Source: Actinomycetota bacterium
GTDB taxonomy: Bacteria > Actinomycetota > Acidimicrobiia > Acidimicrobiales > JAJPHD01
Direction of reading: 5' to 3'
Assembly (NCBI GenBank): GCA_021325455.1
Contig: JAJPHD010000010.1
Coordinates: 1-64,000 of the forward strand
DNA length: 64,000 bases
Shown here piece by piece: positions 1 through 7,247 of the stretch. Every line of letters begins with the position of its first letter. Position 1 is the stretch's first letter. The translations under genes were made by a program, and so were the position numbers. Under the pieces are notes generated by a model. That model saw nothing but the letters and a program-made list of their open reading frames with translations. It was not told where the DNA came from and ran no database searches.

Positions 1-121
1 CTGGCCTCCGTGGTCTTGGACCGTCAAGAAGCCCAGAACCGTAGGAGCCATGCGGGGTGTCACCGCGGATGGCCGCTCAACCCACCCACGACAACGTCAG
101 TAGACCCGAAAGAAGGGCGTC

Positions 122-781
122 ATGAACCCGGGCGTGCTGACCGTGCTGCGGGACTTCGTGCCGATCCGGCCACTCACCCGGACCGAGGCCTACCGGATCG
201 CCGAGCTTCAAGCTGCCCGGTTCTTGAAGATCATGCAGGTAAACGAAGTGCCAATCAACGAGCGGATCATTTCGGAGCAGCCGCGATTGCAGGTGCAACG
301 CTTCAGCCCACTGCCGGTATCGGGCGCTACTCAGTGGTCCAACGGTCGCTGGATGATCATCCTGAACGCCAACGAGTCGATCGCCCGGCAGCGCTTCTCA
401 CTGGCACACGAGTTCAAGCACATCATCGACCACCGCTTCATCGACATCCTCTACGCCCGCGTTGCCGAAGATGACCGGGAAGACTTTGTCGAGAGCATCT
501 GCGACTACTTCGCTGGCTGCCTCCTCGTGCCCCGACCCTGGCTGAAGAAGGCTTGGGGCGAAGGCATCCAACGGCCGGCAGACCTGGCTACTCACTTCGG
601 TGTCTCCCAGCAGGCCATCCAGGTCCGGCTCTCCCAAACCGGTCTCACCGGACGCCAGCGTCGTTGCGGACAGACGGCGAGCGACTGGCGCTTGCCCCGA
701 TTCCCCCGAACTGGTACCCCCGAGAGTTACCACCGCCGCGCCCTGGCAGCAGCGGGATCGTCGGAGAAAGGACTTGCATGA
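122..781 (+). CDS. ImmA/IrrE-family metallo-endopeptidase
   Basis: This 219-residue protein carries the zinc-peptidase signature LAHEFKHIIDH near residue 100 (HExxH), followed by a conserved acidic/Asp-Tyr-Phe stretch (ICDYFAGCLLVPRPW) typical of the IrrE/ImmA (DUF955) family. Family members cleave repressors of mobile elements or act in toxin-antitoxin and stress circuits. The ATG at 122 is preceded by a good ribosome site (AAGAAGGGCGTC). The stop TGA overlaps the ATG of the serine recombinase downstream (ATGA), so the two are almost certainly co-translated. An ImmA-like peptidase next to an integrase is the usual control module of an integrative element. The cognate repressor is not in the window; bases 1-121 hold only a short open frame ending in TAG at 101-103 that could be its tail, which cannot be shown. 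Confidence 0.85.
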   Translation: MNPGVLTVLRDFVPIRPLTRTEAYRIAELQAARFLKIMQVNEVPINERIISEQPRLQVQRFSPLPVSGATQWSNGRWMIILNANESIARQRFSLAHEFKHIIDHRFIDILYARVAEDDREDFVESICDYFAGCLLVPRPWLKKAWGEGIQRPADLATHFGVSQQAIQVRLSQTGLTGRQRRCGQTASDWRLPRFPRTGTPESYHRRALAAAGSSEKGLA

Positions 782-2493
782 GCAGCACCGCTTCCTTGCC
801 GAACGAGTTACCGGCGAGCGCGCATCGCTCCAACCAGCGCCGCAAGCTCCCACCTCGCCTAACAACAGTGAACGGTAACTGCCGTGCCGTCATCTACCTA
901 CGGGTATCGACTGCCGGGCAGGTGCACACCGACCGTGATGCCGAGGGCCTATCTATCCCGGCCCAGCGTGAAGCCTGCTACCGGAAGGCCGAGGCCATCG
1001 GAGCCCAGGTCGTCGAGGAGTACGTCGACGCCGGCGAGTCGGCTCGAAAGAGCGACCGGCCAGCGCTTCAGCGGATGCTCAAGCGGCTCTCCGAGGAGGG
1101 CGACGTCGACTACGTCATCGTCCACAAGGTTGACCGTCTCGCACGCAACCGTGCCGATGACGTGACGATCAACCTGGCGATACGCGAGGCCGGCGCCGCG
1201 CTCGTGTCGGTCACTGAGAACATTGACGAGACCCCCTCCGGCACCCTGCTGCACGGCATCATGGCCTCGATCTCGGAGTTCTACAGCAAGAACCTCGCCG
1301 CCGAGGTCAGCAAGGGCATGGACCAGAAGGCCAAGAAGGGCGGTCGGCCCGGCAAGGCCCCGGTCGGGTACCTCAACACCAGGGAGATGGTCGACGGCAA
1401 CGAGCTCAGGACCATCGTCCTCCACCCGGAGCAAGCCGACCACGTGCGCTGGGCGTTCGAGGCCTACGCCACCGGCGACTACACGGTGCGGACCCTGACC
1501 AACGCACTTAAGGAGCGCGGACTACGCACCAGCCGAAGCCATCGCGAACCGCCCAAGCCGATGAGCCCCTCGAAGGTCGCGTACATGCTCCGCAACGTCT
1601 TCTACGTCGGCGTCGTCGAGTGGAAAGGCGAGCAGTACCCCGGCCGTCACGAGCCGCTCGTCACCCCGGAGGTCTGGGGCAAGGTCCAAGAGATCCTCTC
1701 CTCCCGTGACCAGTCCGGTGAACGGCAGCGCCTCCACCAGCACTACCTCAAGGGCACCGTCTTCTGTGCCCGCTGCAAGCGCCGGCTCGGGTTCCTGGTC
1801 GCCACCGGCCGCAACGGCGGCAAGTACGACTACTTCTTCTGCTACGGCAGGCAGGCCAAGAACGGCTGCGACCTGCCGTTCCTCACCACGACCGCCGTCG
1901 AGGAGGCCGTCTCCGACGCCTACGGCGACATCGAGCTCGGCACCGCCCTCAGCGAGGAGGTCCGAGAGAAGCTCCTCGGTGCCCTGAAGCGCTCCACCGC
2001 TGGCCTGGAGCGGGAACGCAAGCGACGAGCTGAACGAGTCAACGACCTCAAGAACCAGCGACGACGCCTCGTGCAGGGGCATCTCGCCGGGGTCATCCCA
2101 ATCGATCTGGTCAAGGAGGAACGGGAGCGGATCGAGGCAGAGCTATACGACGCCGAGAAGCAGCTCCTGGAGACCGCCGTCGACTGGGACACCATCGAGA
2201 CCAACCTCACCCTGGCCATGGGCCTCGTGTCGGACTGCCAGCAGGCCTACCGACGGGGTGGGCCACGGGTGCGGCGACGCTACAACCAGGCCTTCTGGGA
2301 GGCGATCTACGTCGACGTCGATGGGGTCAGTTACGGCAGGTTGGCTGCACCGTTTCACCAGGTGCTACCACCAGAGATCACGGAACGGGTTGAAACAACA
2401 GAAAACCCCGACGCACATCAACGTGGTCGGGGTTTGAGTAAGAACGAATTGGTGGGCGCTGAGGGACTCGAACCCCCGGCCTGGTGGTTGTAA
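778..2493 (+). CDS. Large serine recombinase (integrase) of an integrated element
   Basis: The 571-residue protein has an N-terminal resolvase domain with catalytic serine in YLRVST (about residue 44), the DRLAR helix motif, then the Recombinase domain (GKAPVGY onward), a zinc ribbon near residues 330-365 (FCARCKRRLG and FFCYG...GCDLPF) and a coiled coil at about 405-465. This is the architecture of large serine integrases that insert and excise phages and integrative elements. The start is the ATG at 778, overlapping the stop of the ImmA-like gene. The last codons read through a hairpin and 41 bases of an antisense tRNA-Val gene, giving the tail VGAEGLEPPAWWL, so the C-terminus is set by the attachment site. 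The rest of the element lies left of the window. Confidence 0.93.
   Translation: MSSTASLPNELPASAHRSNQRRKLPPRLTTVNGNCRAVIYLRVSTAGQVHTDRDAEGLSIPAQREACYRKAEAIGAQVVEEYVDAGESARKSDRPALQRMLKRLSEEGDVDYVIVHKVDRLARNRADDVTINLAIREAGAALVSVTENIDETPSGTLLHGIMASISEFYSKNLAAEVSKGMDQKAKKGGRPGKAPVGYLNTREMVDGNELRTIVLHPEQADHVRWAFEAYATGDYTVRTLTNALKERGLRTSRSHREPPKPMSPSKVAYMLRNVFYVGVVEWKGEQYPGRHEPLVTPEVWGKVQEILSSRDQSGERQRLHQHYLKGTVFCARCKRRLGFLVATGRNGGKYDYFFCYGRQAKNGCDLPFLTTTAVEEAVSDAYGDIELGTALSEEVREKLLGALKRSTAGLERERKRRAERVNDLKNQRRRLVQGHLAGVIPIDLVKEERERIEAELYDAEKQLLETAVDWDTIETNLTLAMGLVSDCQQAYRRGGPRVRRRYNQAFWEAIYVDVDGVSYGRLAAPFHQVLPPEITERVETTENPDAHQRGRGLSKNELVGAEGLEPPAWWL
2403..2435 (-). terminator. Hairpin terminator of tRNA-Val(UAC)
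   Basis: A perfect 10-base inverted repeat (AAACCCCGAC at 2403-2412, GTCGGGGTTT at 2426-2435) with a 13-base loop. Read on the minus strand it lies just beyond the tRNA 3' end and is followed by TTTTCTGTTGTTTC, so it looks like an intrinsic terminator for the tRNA. It also sits inside the integrase reading frame and could be part of the recombination site. Confidence 0.7.
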
Positions 2494-2525
2494 GCCACCT
2501 GCTCTGCCACCTGAGCTAAGCGCCC
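2453..2525 (-). tRNA. tRNA-Val (anticodon UAC)
   Basis: The 73-base cloverleaf has acceptor arms GGGCGCT/AGCGCCC, D arm GCTCAGGTGGCAGAGC, anticodon stem GGTGG/CCACC around loop CTTACAA (anticodon UAC), and T loop TTCGAGT. CCA is not encoded. The integrase gene ends inside the 3' half, from the anticodon loop to the discriminator base, which is the usual position of an integration core. Confidence 0.95.
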
Positions 2526-2564
2526 GCCGCTCCTACGGTAGCCATCCGAGGCGTTGCTCCCGCG

Positions 2565-2945
2565 TCAAGGTCGGGGTGACGGGCCGCCCCCATCCGCAGC
2601 GCCTGGCCCGGCGCCGAGGTCGATCTCCGCCTGGCAGCGGCCATCGCAGTCCAGGATGCCGATGTCGTCTATGGCCACCCTGGCCAGCTCCTCCCTGCCG
2701 GCCGCCCGTGACTGCCCGGCCGGGACCTCTCCCCGCACCGAGCTCTGCCAGAGGCCGAGGCCCTCCTGGACCTCGTAGCCGCGGGCCCTCAGGGCACCGA
2801 GCACCCGGCTGGCCTCGGCCTGGGCCTCGGCGAAGGTGTGCCGCCTGACCTGGACCGGGCCCGGCCCCCGCCGACGGCCAGGATCCCCGGCTCCTGCCAC
2901 CAGGGCTCCAGCCAGCGAGATCTCGTAGTGGTGGACCGGCGCCAT
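2565..2945 (-). CDS. Hypothetical protein (126 aa)
   Basis: I do not recognise a family. The protein is 126 residues, with a plausible globular middle (VRRHTFAEAQAEASRVLGAL and WQSSVRGEVPAG) and a Gly/Pro-rich tail. There is no signal peptide or membrane segment. The ATG at 2945 directly follows GGGAG, which is too close for an ideal ribosome site, so the true start may lie slightly inside. The gene lies downstream of the WhiB7-like gene on the same strand, separated by a strong hairpin. Its reading frame avoids stops on a strand where overlapping frames are also open, so its reality is only moderately supported. Confidence 0.45.
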   Translation of the reverse strand: MAPVHHYEISLAGALVAGAGDPGRRRGPGPVQVRRHTFAEAQAEASRVLGALRARGYEVQEGLGLWQSSVRGEVPAGQSRAAGREELARVAIDDIGILDCDGRCQAEIDLGAGPGAADGGGPSPRP

Positions 2946-2970
2946 CTCCCGATCCTGGCACGAACAGGGC

Positions 2971-3016
2971 GATGCCGGCGGGAGCGGGCTCTAAGCCAAC
3001 GCCTCCCGCCGGCATC
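2971..3016 (-). terminator. Strong hairpin after the WhiB7-like gene
   Basis: A perfect 14-base inverted repeat (GATGCCGGCGGGAG at 2971-2984 and its complement at 3003-3016) with an 18-base loop, 76 bases beyond the stop of the WhiB7-like gene. It has no clear U tract, which is common for actinobacterial terminators. Confidence 0.6.
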
Positions 3017-3091
3017 TGGGGGGGTGTCCCACATCTACCCCCTGGGGGGGAATCGAAACAAGTCACTCCCGATTTTCTGGAGATCCTTGCA

Positions 3092-3463
3092 TCAGGCCGT
3101 GAGCTGAGCCCGCTCGGACTTGGGCGGGCGACCCCTCTTGCGCTTGAAGGCCAGCACCTTGCCGTTGGCGAACAGCTGGCCTCCCCACACCCCCCACGGC
3201 TCGCCCCGCTCGAGGGCCCCCGCCAGGCAGGGGGACATGAGCGGGCACCGCTGGCAGACGGCCTTGGCCCGGGCGATGTCATCGAGCTGCTCGGAGAAGA
3301 AGAGGCTCACCATGGTGCCCGCCCCATCCCGGCACCGGGCCTCGGCCCAGGGGTCACCCTCGTCCCCCCGGGCCAAGCCACCCAGAATCTGGCTCAGGCC
3401 CCCGGGCGCCACCCGCTCCCCTCCTGCCGGCCGCCGTGGCCGGCCTTGCTGTTCGGCGAGCAT
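3092..3463 (-). CDS. whiB7: WhiB-family iron-sulfur regulator, WhiB7/WblC-like
   Basis: The protein has 123 residues. Four cysteines (C44, C70, C73, C79; spacing C-x2-C-x5-C) would bind the [4Fe-4S] cluster. They are followed by EPWGVWGGQLF at 88-98, the sigma-A-contacting turn, and by the C-terminal AT-hook KRKRGRPPKSE. The AT-hook and the EPWGVWGG form are characteristic of WhiB7/WblC, the activator of intrinsic antibiotic-resistance genes. The ATG at 3463 has a good ribosome site (AAAGGGGACGGCGAC). Longer upstream in-frame codons exist but cross a hairpin. The leader contains a terminator-like hairpin preceded by a small ORF, as expected for an attenuation-controlled whiB7. Assignment to the WhiB family is secure; the WhiB7 subgroup rests on the motif match. 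Confidence 0.88.
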   Translation of the reverse strand: MLAEQQGRPRRPAGGERVAPGGLSQILGGLARGDEGDPWAEARCRDGAGTMVSLFFSEQLDDIARAKAVCQRCPLMSPCLAGALERGEPWGVWGGQLFANGKVLAFKRKRGRPPKSERAQLTA

Positions 3464-3527
3464 GTCGCCGTCCCCTTTCGTAGTGATCGAGTCTTGTCCT
3501 GCTTGCGTCTCTCCCCGAGAAACAAAG

Positions 3528-3552
3528 AGGCCGCCGGCATAGCCGGCGGCCT
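3528..3552 (-). promoter_or_regulatory. Terminator-like attenuator hairpin in the whiB7 leader
   Basis: An 11-base perfect inverted repeat (AGGCCGCCGGC and its complement, loop ATA) read on the minus strand is followed by a T-rich run (CTTTGTTTCT). It lies 65 bases upstream of the whiB7 ATG and 27 bases downstream of a small ORF. This geometry suits conditional transcription termination coupled to translation of the leader ORF. Confidence 0.6.
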
Positions 3553-3579
3553 GTGGGCCAGTACCTGGAAGATGCTGGA

Positions 3580-3768
3580 CTACCCAGCTCTCGCTCCTCC
3601 AGGTGGGCCCGTCGGCCGCACAGCCGGCCCGTCGATGAGGCGGGTCTTGGCCAGCTGGTTGAAGTTGGTGCGCACCCCGGTGCCGCCGGAGGTCCCGATG
3701 CCGGCCGGAGGCGCGCTCCACCCCATGCTGGCCTTGGCAGTGTCCACCGCCGTCATCCGGTTGAGCAT
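3580..3768 (-). CDS. Small leader ORF upstream of whiB7 (62 aa)
   Basis: A 62-codon ORF starts at the ATG at 3768, preceded by a very strong ribosome site (GGAGAGGAGGGACGCG). It ends 27 bases before the attenuator-like hairpin. The peptide (starting MLNRMTAVDTAKASMG) matches no family I know and has no membrane segment. In Streptomyces and mycobacteria, whiB7/wblC is controlled by a translated upstream ORF whose stalling prevents leader termination, and position and strength here fit that role. It could instead be an independent small protein. Confidence 0.6.
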   Translation of the reverse strand: MLNRMTAVDTAKASMGWSAPPAGIGTSGGTGVRTNFNQLAKTRLIDGPAVRPTGPPGGARAG

Positions 3769-3865
3769 CGCGTCCCTCCTCTCCGGGGGCTTCATCCGCC
3801 GGTGGTCACCGGGGGGCAGGGGCATCTCCCCGCCGCTCCATCCGACCACGGCCCCGGCACCTGAG

Positions 3866-4678
3866 TCAACCCCTTTTTCGGTGCCGCTCGGTGCCCCCGC
3901 CCGGGGACACCCGCTCCCGTTCCCTCGCCTCGACGATCTCGCTGCGACCGGACAGGAGCTGGTCGAGGAGCTCGGCCGTGCCGGCCCCCACCACCGAGCG
4001 GCGCTCCCCGCTGACCCGCACCACCAGGTCCCGGCCCTCGCCGTCCACCACGTGAGCACCGGACTCCTGGCACACCAGCAGGGCACCCAGGTAGTCCCAG
4101 GGCGCCAGTCCCCGCCGGCTCAGGTCCACGAAGCCGTCCAGGCGCCCGTCGGCCACTGCGCACAGCTCCAGCGCCGCCGACCCCAGGGCCCGGTACTGGC
4201 GCCATCCCAGGTGGCGCGAGGGCCAACCGTTCACCCCCACCACGGCCCGGCCCATCTCCCGGCAGACCGATGGCCGCACCGGCCGGCCGTCCCGGCGGGA
4301 GCCTTGCCCCCTGACCGCCTCGTAGCGGGGACCGTCAGGGAGCTGGGCGACCACGGCCGCCAACGGGCCCTTGTCGTCCAGGGCGCAGAGGCTGGTGGCA
4401 TAAAAGGGCAGGCGGCGGGAGGCGTTGGTGGACCCGTCCACCGGGTCCACCACCACCAGCACCGGTCGATCGGGCTCGTGCAGCCCGGACTCCTCACTGA
4501 GGACCCCCAGCCCCGCCCGGTCGAGCACCTCGAGGGCAGCGGCGTCGGCAGCGAGGTCAGAACGGTACTGGCCATCCCTGGTCCCGGCCAGGCCCCAGTC
4601 CTCCAGCCCCCCCAGGGCGCCCGCCACGGCATCGGCCGCAGCATGCAGCACCGAGACGAGGTCGGGGTCCTCCGGCAC
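3866..4678 (-). CDS. Inositol-monophosphatase-family phosphatase (CysQ/IMPase-like)
   Basis: The 270-residue protein shows all metal-binding signatures of the lithium-sensitive phosphatase superfamily: SEES at 61-64, DPVDGSTN at 78-85 and APWDYLG near 192-198. Such enzymes remove phosphate from inositol phosphates or from 3'-phosphoadenosine 5'-phosphate (CysQ); sequence alone does not separate these. The C-terminal 30 residues are basic and divergent. The start is GTG at 4678, with TACGGT six bases upstream and no ribosome site, so the mRNA is probably leaderless. It is divergent from the gene at 4724. Confidence 0.85.
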   Translation of the reverse strand: MPEDPDLVSVLHAAADAVAGALGGLEDWGLAGTRDGQYRSDLAADAAALEVLDRAGLGVLSEESGLHEPDRPVLVVVDPVDGSTNASRRLPFYATSLCALDDKGPLAAVVAQLPDGPRYEAVRGQGSRRDGRPVRPSVCREMGRAVVGVNGWPSRHLGWRQYRALGSAALELCAVADGRLDGFVDLSRRGLAPWDYLGALLVCQESGAHVVDGEGRDLVVRVSGERRSVVGAGTAELLDQLLSGRSEIVEARERERVSPGGGTERHRKRG

Positions 4679-4684
4679 CCGCCC

Positions 4685-4690
4685 ACCGTA
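4685..4690 (-). promoter_or_regulatory. -10 box of leaderless CysQ-like gene
   Basis: TACGGT lies six bases before the GTG at 4678, with no ribosome site between. Confidence 0.55.
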
Positions 4691-4709
4691 GCCCGGGGCC
4701 GCGTAGCGT

Positions 4710-4715
4710 TAGGCT
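4710..4715 (+). promoter_or_regulatory. -10 box of leaderless gene at 4724
   Basis: TAGGCT lies eight bases before the GTG at 4724; no ribosome site is present. Confidence 0.5.
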
Positions 4716-4723
4716 CTGGCGTC

Positions 4724-5284
4724 GTGGCCGTCATCGATGTACCGGGTTACGTGGCCGAGCTCAAGGAGCATGCCGTCGATCACGGGTTCCATGTCCATGA
4801 CGAGCGTCACTTCGTCGAGACCTACTCGCTGCGCCAGGTATGGGAGGTGGACCTCCACCCGGAGGAGGGGTGCGGCGGGCCCATCGACCTCCACCTCTCC
4901 CTGGAGGTGGACCCCCGGGTGCTGCTCTCGTTCGAGGACGCCGTCATGGACCTGCCCGACGACGCCGACCCACCCGATGAGTTCCACTTCCCCCTGGTCT
5001 TCACCTGGGGCCTCCCCCCCCTCCCCGAGGGCCCGGACCTCCTGCGCCTGGCCATCGACCTGGCCGGAGTGGGAGGGATCGAGCTCCCGGTGGAGGTCTC
5101 TGCCATCGACTCCTTCGCCTCCCCCACCGACGCCCCCGAGCGCCGCCTCACCGTGGTGGCCCACCAGCAGGTGTCGCTGGCCCGGGTGCTGGCCGGCGAG
5201 GAGCTGCTGTGCGAGGTCTTCGACCGGTCCCTGGCCGTGAGCCGCTTCCTCCTGGAGCGGGCGCCCGGTTGGCTGCGGAGCTAG
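4724..5284 (+). CDS. Hypothetical protein (186 aa)
   Basis: No family is recognised. The 186-residue protein is acidic and beta-rich in appearance (VWEVDLHP, GPIDLHLSLEVDPRVLLSF, FHFPLVFTWGLPPLP), with a repeated hydrophobic/Asp pattern and no signal peptide or membrane segment, so it is probably cytosolic. The GTG at 4724 is chosen because the recognisable protein begins there and TAGGCT sits at leaderless distance. A much longer upstream open frame through the complementary strand of the CysQ-like and whiB7 genes is an artefact of high G+C. The next gene, a lipoprotein, follows on the same strand after 47 bases. Confidence 0.7.
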   Translation: MAVIDVPGYVAELKEHAVDHGFHVHDERHFVETYSLRQVWEVDLHPEEGCGGPIDLHLSLEVDPRVLLSFEDAVMDLPDDADPPDEFHFPLVFTWGLPPLPEGPDLLRLAIDLAGVGGIELPVEVSAIDSFASPTDAPERRLTVVAHQQVSLARVLAGEELLCEVFDRSLAVSRFLLERAPGWLRS

Positions 5285-5331
5285 AAGCGGCAGGTCCCTT
5301 GCCCTGGGCCAAGGTCGCCCACATCCCTGGC

Positions 5332-5709
5332 GTGCGGGTCTGGTGGCGCCCGATACTGGCTGGCCTGCTCGCCTCGGTGGCGCTCACCGCCTGCGGCTCG
5401 GGCCAGCATGACGCCGAGGCGGCCTGCCGGCACGTGGCCAAGTCCATCGGGATCTACCGGCAGCTGCACCGACCGAGCAACACCCCCCCGCAGGTTCACC
5501 GCATCCTGTCCCGCTCTCTGCACCAGCTCATCCTGGCCGAGCCCCTGGCCGCCCTGGCGGCCACCAAGTCGCAGCGCTGGCAGGCCCTGGCCACCACCTT
5601 GAGCGAGGCCGGCCAGGTGTCCGAGCAGCACCTGGCCGGTGCCTTGGCCCAGCAGTGCGCCACCGTCCACGTGAAGCTGCTGCCACCCGTCCCCCCGGGA
5701 CCCTCCTAA
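5332..5709 (+). CDS. Small predicted lipoprotein (125 aa)
   Basis: The N-terminus is a clear lipoprotein signal: VWWRP, a hydrophobic run ILAGLLASVAL and the lipobox LTAC followed by GSG, so the mature protein would be anchored by its cysteine on the outer face of the membrane. The rest is helical in appearance and rich in Ala, Gln and Leu, without a recognised domain. The GTG at 5332 places the signal peptide correctly; upstream in-frame sequence lacks this character. The gene sits between an unknown cytosolic protein and pyrophosphatase. Confidence 0.7.
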   Translation: MRVWWRPILAGLLASVALTACGSGQHDAEAACRHVAKSIGIYRQLHRPSNTPPQVHRILSRSLHQLILAEPLAALAATKSQRWQALATTLSEAGQVSEQHLAGALAQQCATVHVKLLPPVPPGPS

Positions 5710-5713
5710 CCCC

Positions 5714-5719
5714 TACGAT
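5714..5719 (+). promoter_or_regulatory. -10 box of leaderless ppa
   Basis: TACGAT lies six bases before the ATG at 5726; no ribosome site is present. Confidence 0.55.
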
Positions 5720-5725
5720 CCGGGC

Positions 5726-6205
5726 ATGGAGATTGAGGCGGTCATCGAGATCCCCAAGGGCTCGCGCAACAAGTACGAGTCCAACCATGACGACGGGGCC
5801 ATTTGGCTGGACCGCATGCTCTTCACCGCCACCCAGTACCCCGCCGACTACGGGTTCGTCCCGGGCACCCTGGCCGACGACGGCGATCCGCTGGACGTGC
5901 TGGTGCTGCTGGACGAGCCCACCTTCCCCGGCTGCCACATCCGGGCCCGTCCGGTCGGGATGTTCAGGATGAGGGACGAAAAGGGGGTGGACACCAAGAT
6001 CCTGGCCGTGCCCGCCACCGATCCCCGCTGGCAGGAGATCACCGACCTGGGGGACCTGGCCCCCTTCCTGCTCGACGAGATCCGGCACTTCTTCGAGGTG
6101 TACAAGGACCTCGAGCCGGGCAAGGGGACGAGCATAGAGGGCTGGGCCGACGCCCAGTCCGCCCGCCAGGAGATCGAGAAGGCCCGGGAGGCAGCCGCCC
6201 GCTAG
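5726..6205 (+). CDS. ppa: Inorganic pyrophosphatase (soluble family I)
   Basis: This 159-residue enzyme hydrolyses pyrophosphate to two phosphates in the cytosol and drives biosynthetic reactions forward. Family hallmarks are EIPKGSRNKYE at the N-terminus, the basic/aromatic stretch YPADYGFVPGT and the metal-binding DGDPLDVLV near residue 54, followed by GMFRMRDEKGVDTKI. Length is typical of the bacterial type. The ATG at 5726 has no ribosome site but a TACGAT box six bases upstream, indicating a leaderless transcript. It converges with the cysteine-dioxygenase-like gene, with only 8 bases between stops. Confidence 0.96.
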   Translation: MEIEAVIEIPKGSRNKYESNHDDGAIWLDRMLFTATQYPADYGFVPGTLADDGDPLDVLVLLDEPTFPGCHIRARPVGMFRMRDEKGVDTKILAVPATDPRWQEITDLGDLAPFLLDEIRHFFEVYKDLEPGKGTSIEGWADAQSARQEIEKAREAAAR

Positions 6206-6213
6206 ATGTCCAC

Positions 6214-6807
6214 TCAGGCGATGTCCAGGGGGTCGTAGACCCGCTCGATGCTGGTCCCGACCCGGGAGATGTCCGTCCCGTACACATGGAGGGAGGCGGC
6301 CAGTCCGTCGGTGGGGTTGCTCACCTGGTGGATGTCGGACGGAGGCACGAGGACGGCCAGGCCGCCCGCCTCCCGCACCGCCGCCCCCACCGCATGCAGC
6401 TCCGACCGGCGGACGGCCCTGGTGACCGAGTAACGGGTCTCTGCCTCTGCTCCCTCCGCCACCACCGCCACGCACCAGCACCGATGGTCGTGGATGGGCG
6501 TGGACTGCCCGGGGCCCCACACCAGCCACTCCACCGAGAGGTCCGCCTCCCGGTCCACGTGCACCAGGAACTGCCGGTAGCCGGGGCCCGATGCGGAGAG
6601 GAACGCCGGGTCGGGCCGTAGGCCCTGGCGCACCAGCTCCTGGGCGCAGCGCCCCACCCGTCGTGGCCGCTCGGCCCGGCCGGCCCCCTCCACCGCCCGG
6701 CGGAGAGCCGCCCGGGCCTCGGGAGCCAGGCTGCCCACCAGGGGGCAGACGGGTCGAGGAGCCGCCAGGCCGCCGAACCCGGGGACGGACGGCGATGCGC
6801 TGGCCAC
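6214..6807 (-). CDS. Cysteine-dioxygenase-type cupin enzyme
   Basis: The C-terminal 130 residues match the cysteine dioxygenase family: WGPGQSTPIHDHRCWC provides the two iron-ligand histidines, and HQVSNPTDGLAASLHVYG supplies the third histidine and the second cupin motif. These non-haem iron enzymes oxidise cysteine or related thiols to sulfinates. The N-terminal part is variable and Ala/Arg-rich. A GTG at 6816 is also open, but the GTG at 6807 has TATAGT seven bases upstream, so a leaderless start there is preferred (197 residues). It is a single gene convergent with ppa and is followed by an unrelated membrane pair. The exact thiol substrate cannot be inferred. Confidence 0.78.
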   Translation of the reverse strand: MASASPSVPGFGGLAAPRPVCPLVGSLAPEARAALRRAVEGAGRAERPRRVGRCAQELVRQGLRPDPAFLSASGPGYRQFLVHVDREADLSVEWLVWGPGQSTPIHDHRCWCVAVVAEGAEAETRYSVTRAVRRSELHAVGAAVREAGGLAVLVPPSDIHQVSNPTDGLAASLHVYGTDISRVGTSIERVYDPLDIA

Positions 6808-6814
6808 GCCGCTC

Positions 6815-6820
6815 ACTATA
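6815..6820 (-). promoter_or_regulatory. -10 box of leaderless cysteine-dioxygenase-like gene
   Basis: TATAGT, one mismatch from consensus TATAAT, lies seven bases before the GTG at 6807. Confidence 0.55.
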
Positions 6821-6845
6821 ACGAGACGCCTCTTGGCGGCTCGGC

Positions 6846-7247
6846 CTACGGCTCCTGGTAGCGGGCCACGGAGAAGCCGAACAGCAGTGGTATGTCGACG
6901 GCGAAGAGGGCCAGGGTCAAGGTGATGAGCACGAGGGGGCCACCGCTCACGTGGTCCAGGACGAAGACGTACTCAAGCATTCCGGCGATCACGCCGTAGG
7001 CCACGAGGGCCCACCCTCCCACCAGGAAGAACTTGTCCCAGGCGAACCGCCTGGCCCGGGCCAGGCTGGCCAGGTTGGCCACCATCACTCCCGCGGCCAG
7101 GCCGACCAGCACGGACGGCAAGGTGAGGGGGGGCCGGCGGGGGAGGTAGGAGACGAGGTATATGCCACCGGCGATGACCAGCACCATGGAGGTCACCGCC
7201 AGCTGGGGAACCGGCGGCAGGCCCCGGTCGGCCGCCTTCCTCACCAT
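6846..7247 (-). CDS. Membrane protein, second of a coupled pair (133 aa)
   Basis: The 133-residue protein has about four hydrophobic segments (LAVTSMVLVIAGGIYLVSYL, VLVGLAAGVMVANLAS, FFLVGGWALVAYGVIAGML, PLVLITLTLALFAVDIPLLF). No enzymatic motif or named family is recognised. Its ATG at 7247 overlaps the stop of the upstream membrane gene (ATGGTGA), so the two are translationally coupled and probably form one complex or pathway. It is likely an integral inner-membrane protein of unknown function. Confidence 0.7.
   Translation of the reverse strand: MVRKAADRGLPPVPQLAVTSMVLVIAGGIYLVSYLPRRPPLTLPSVLVGLAAGVMVANLASLARARRFAWDKFFLVGGWALVAYGVIAGMLEYVFVLDHVSGGPLVLITLTLALFAVDIPLLFGFSVARYQEP

Noticed and set aside
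1-121. Possible C-terminal tail of an upstream repressor (frame ending at 101-103)
   Set aside because: Only about 33 codons, no recognisable motif; cannot be distinguished from chance.
2972-5284. 770-codon plus-strand open frame
   Set aside because: All but the last 186 codons run antisense through whiB7 and the CysQ-like gene; it is a high-GC shadow frame. Only 4724-5284 is accepted.
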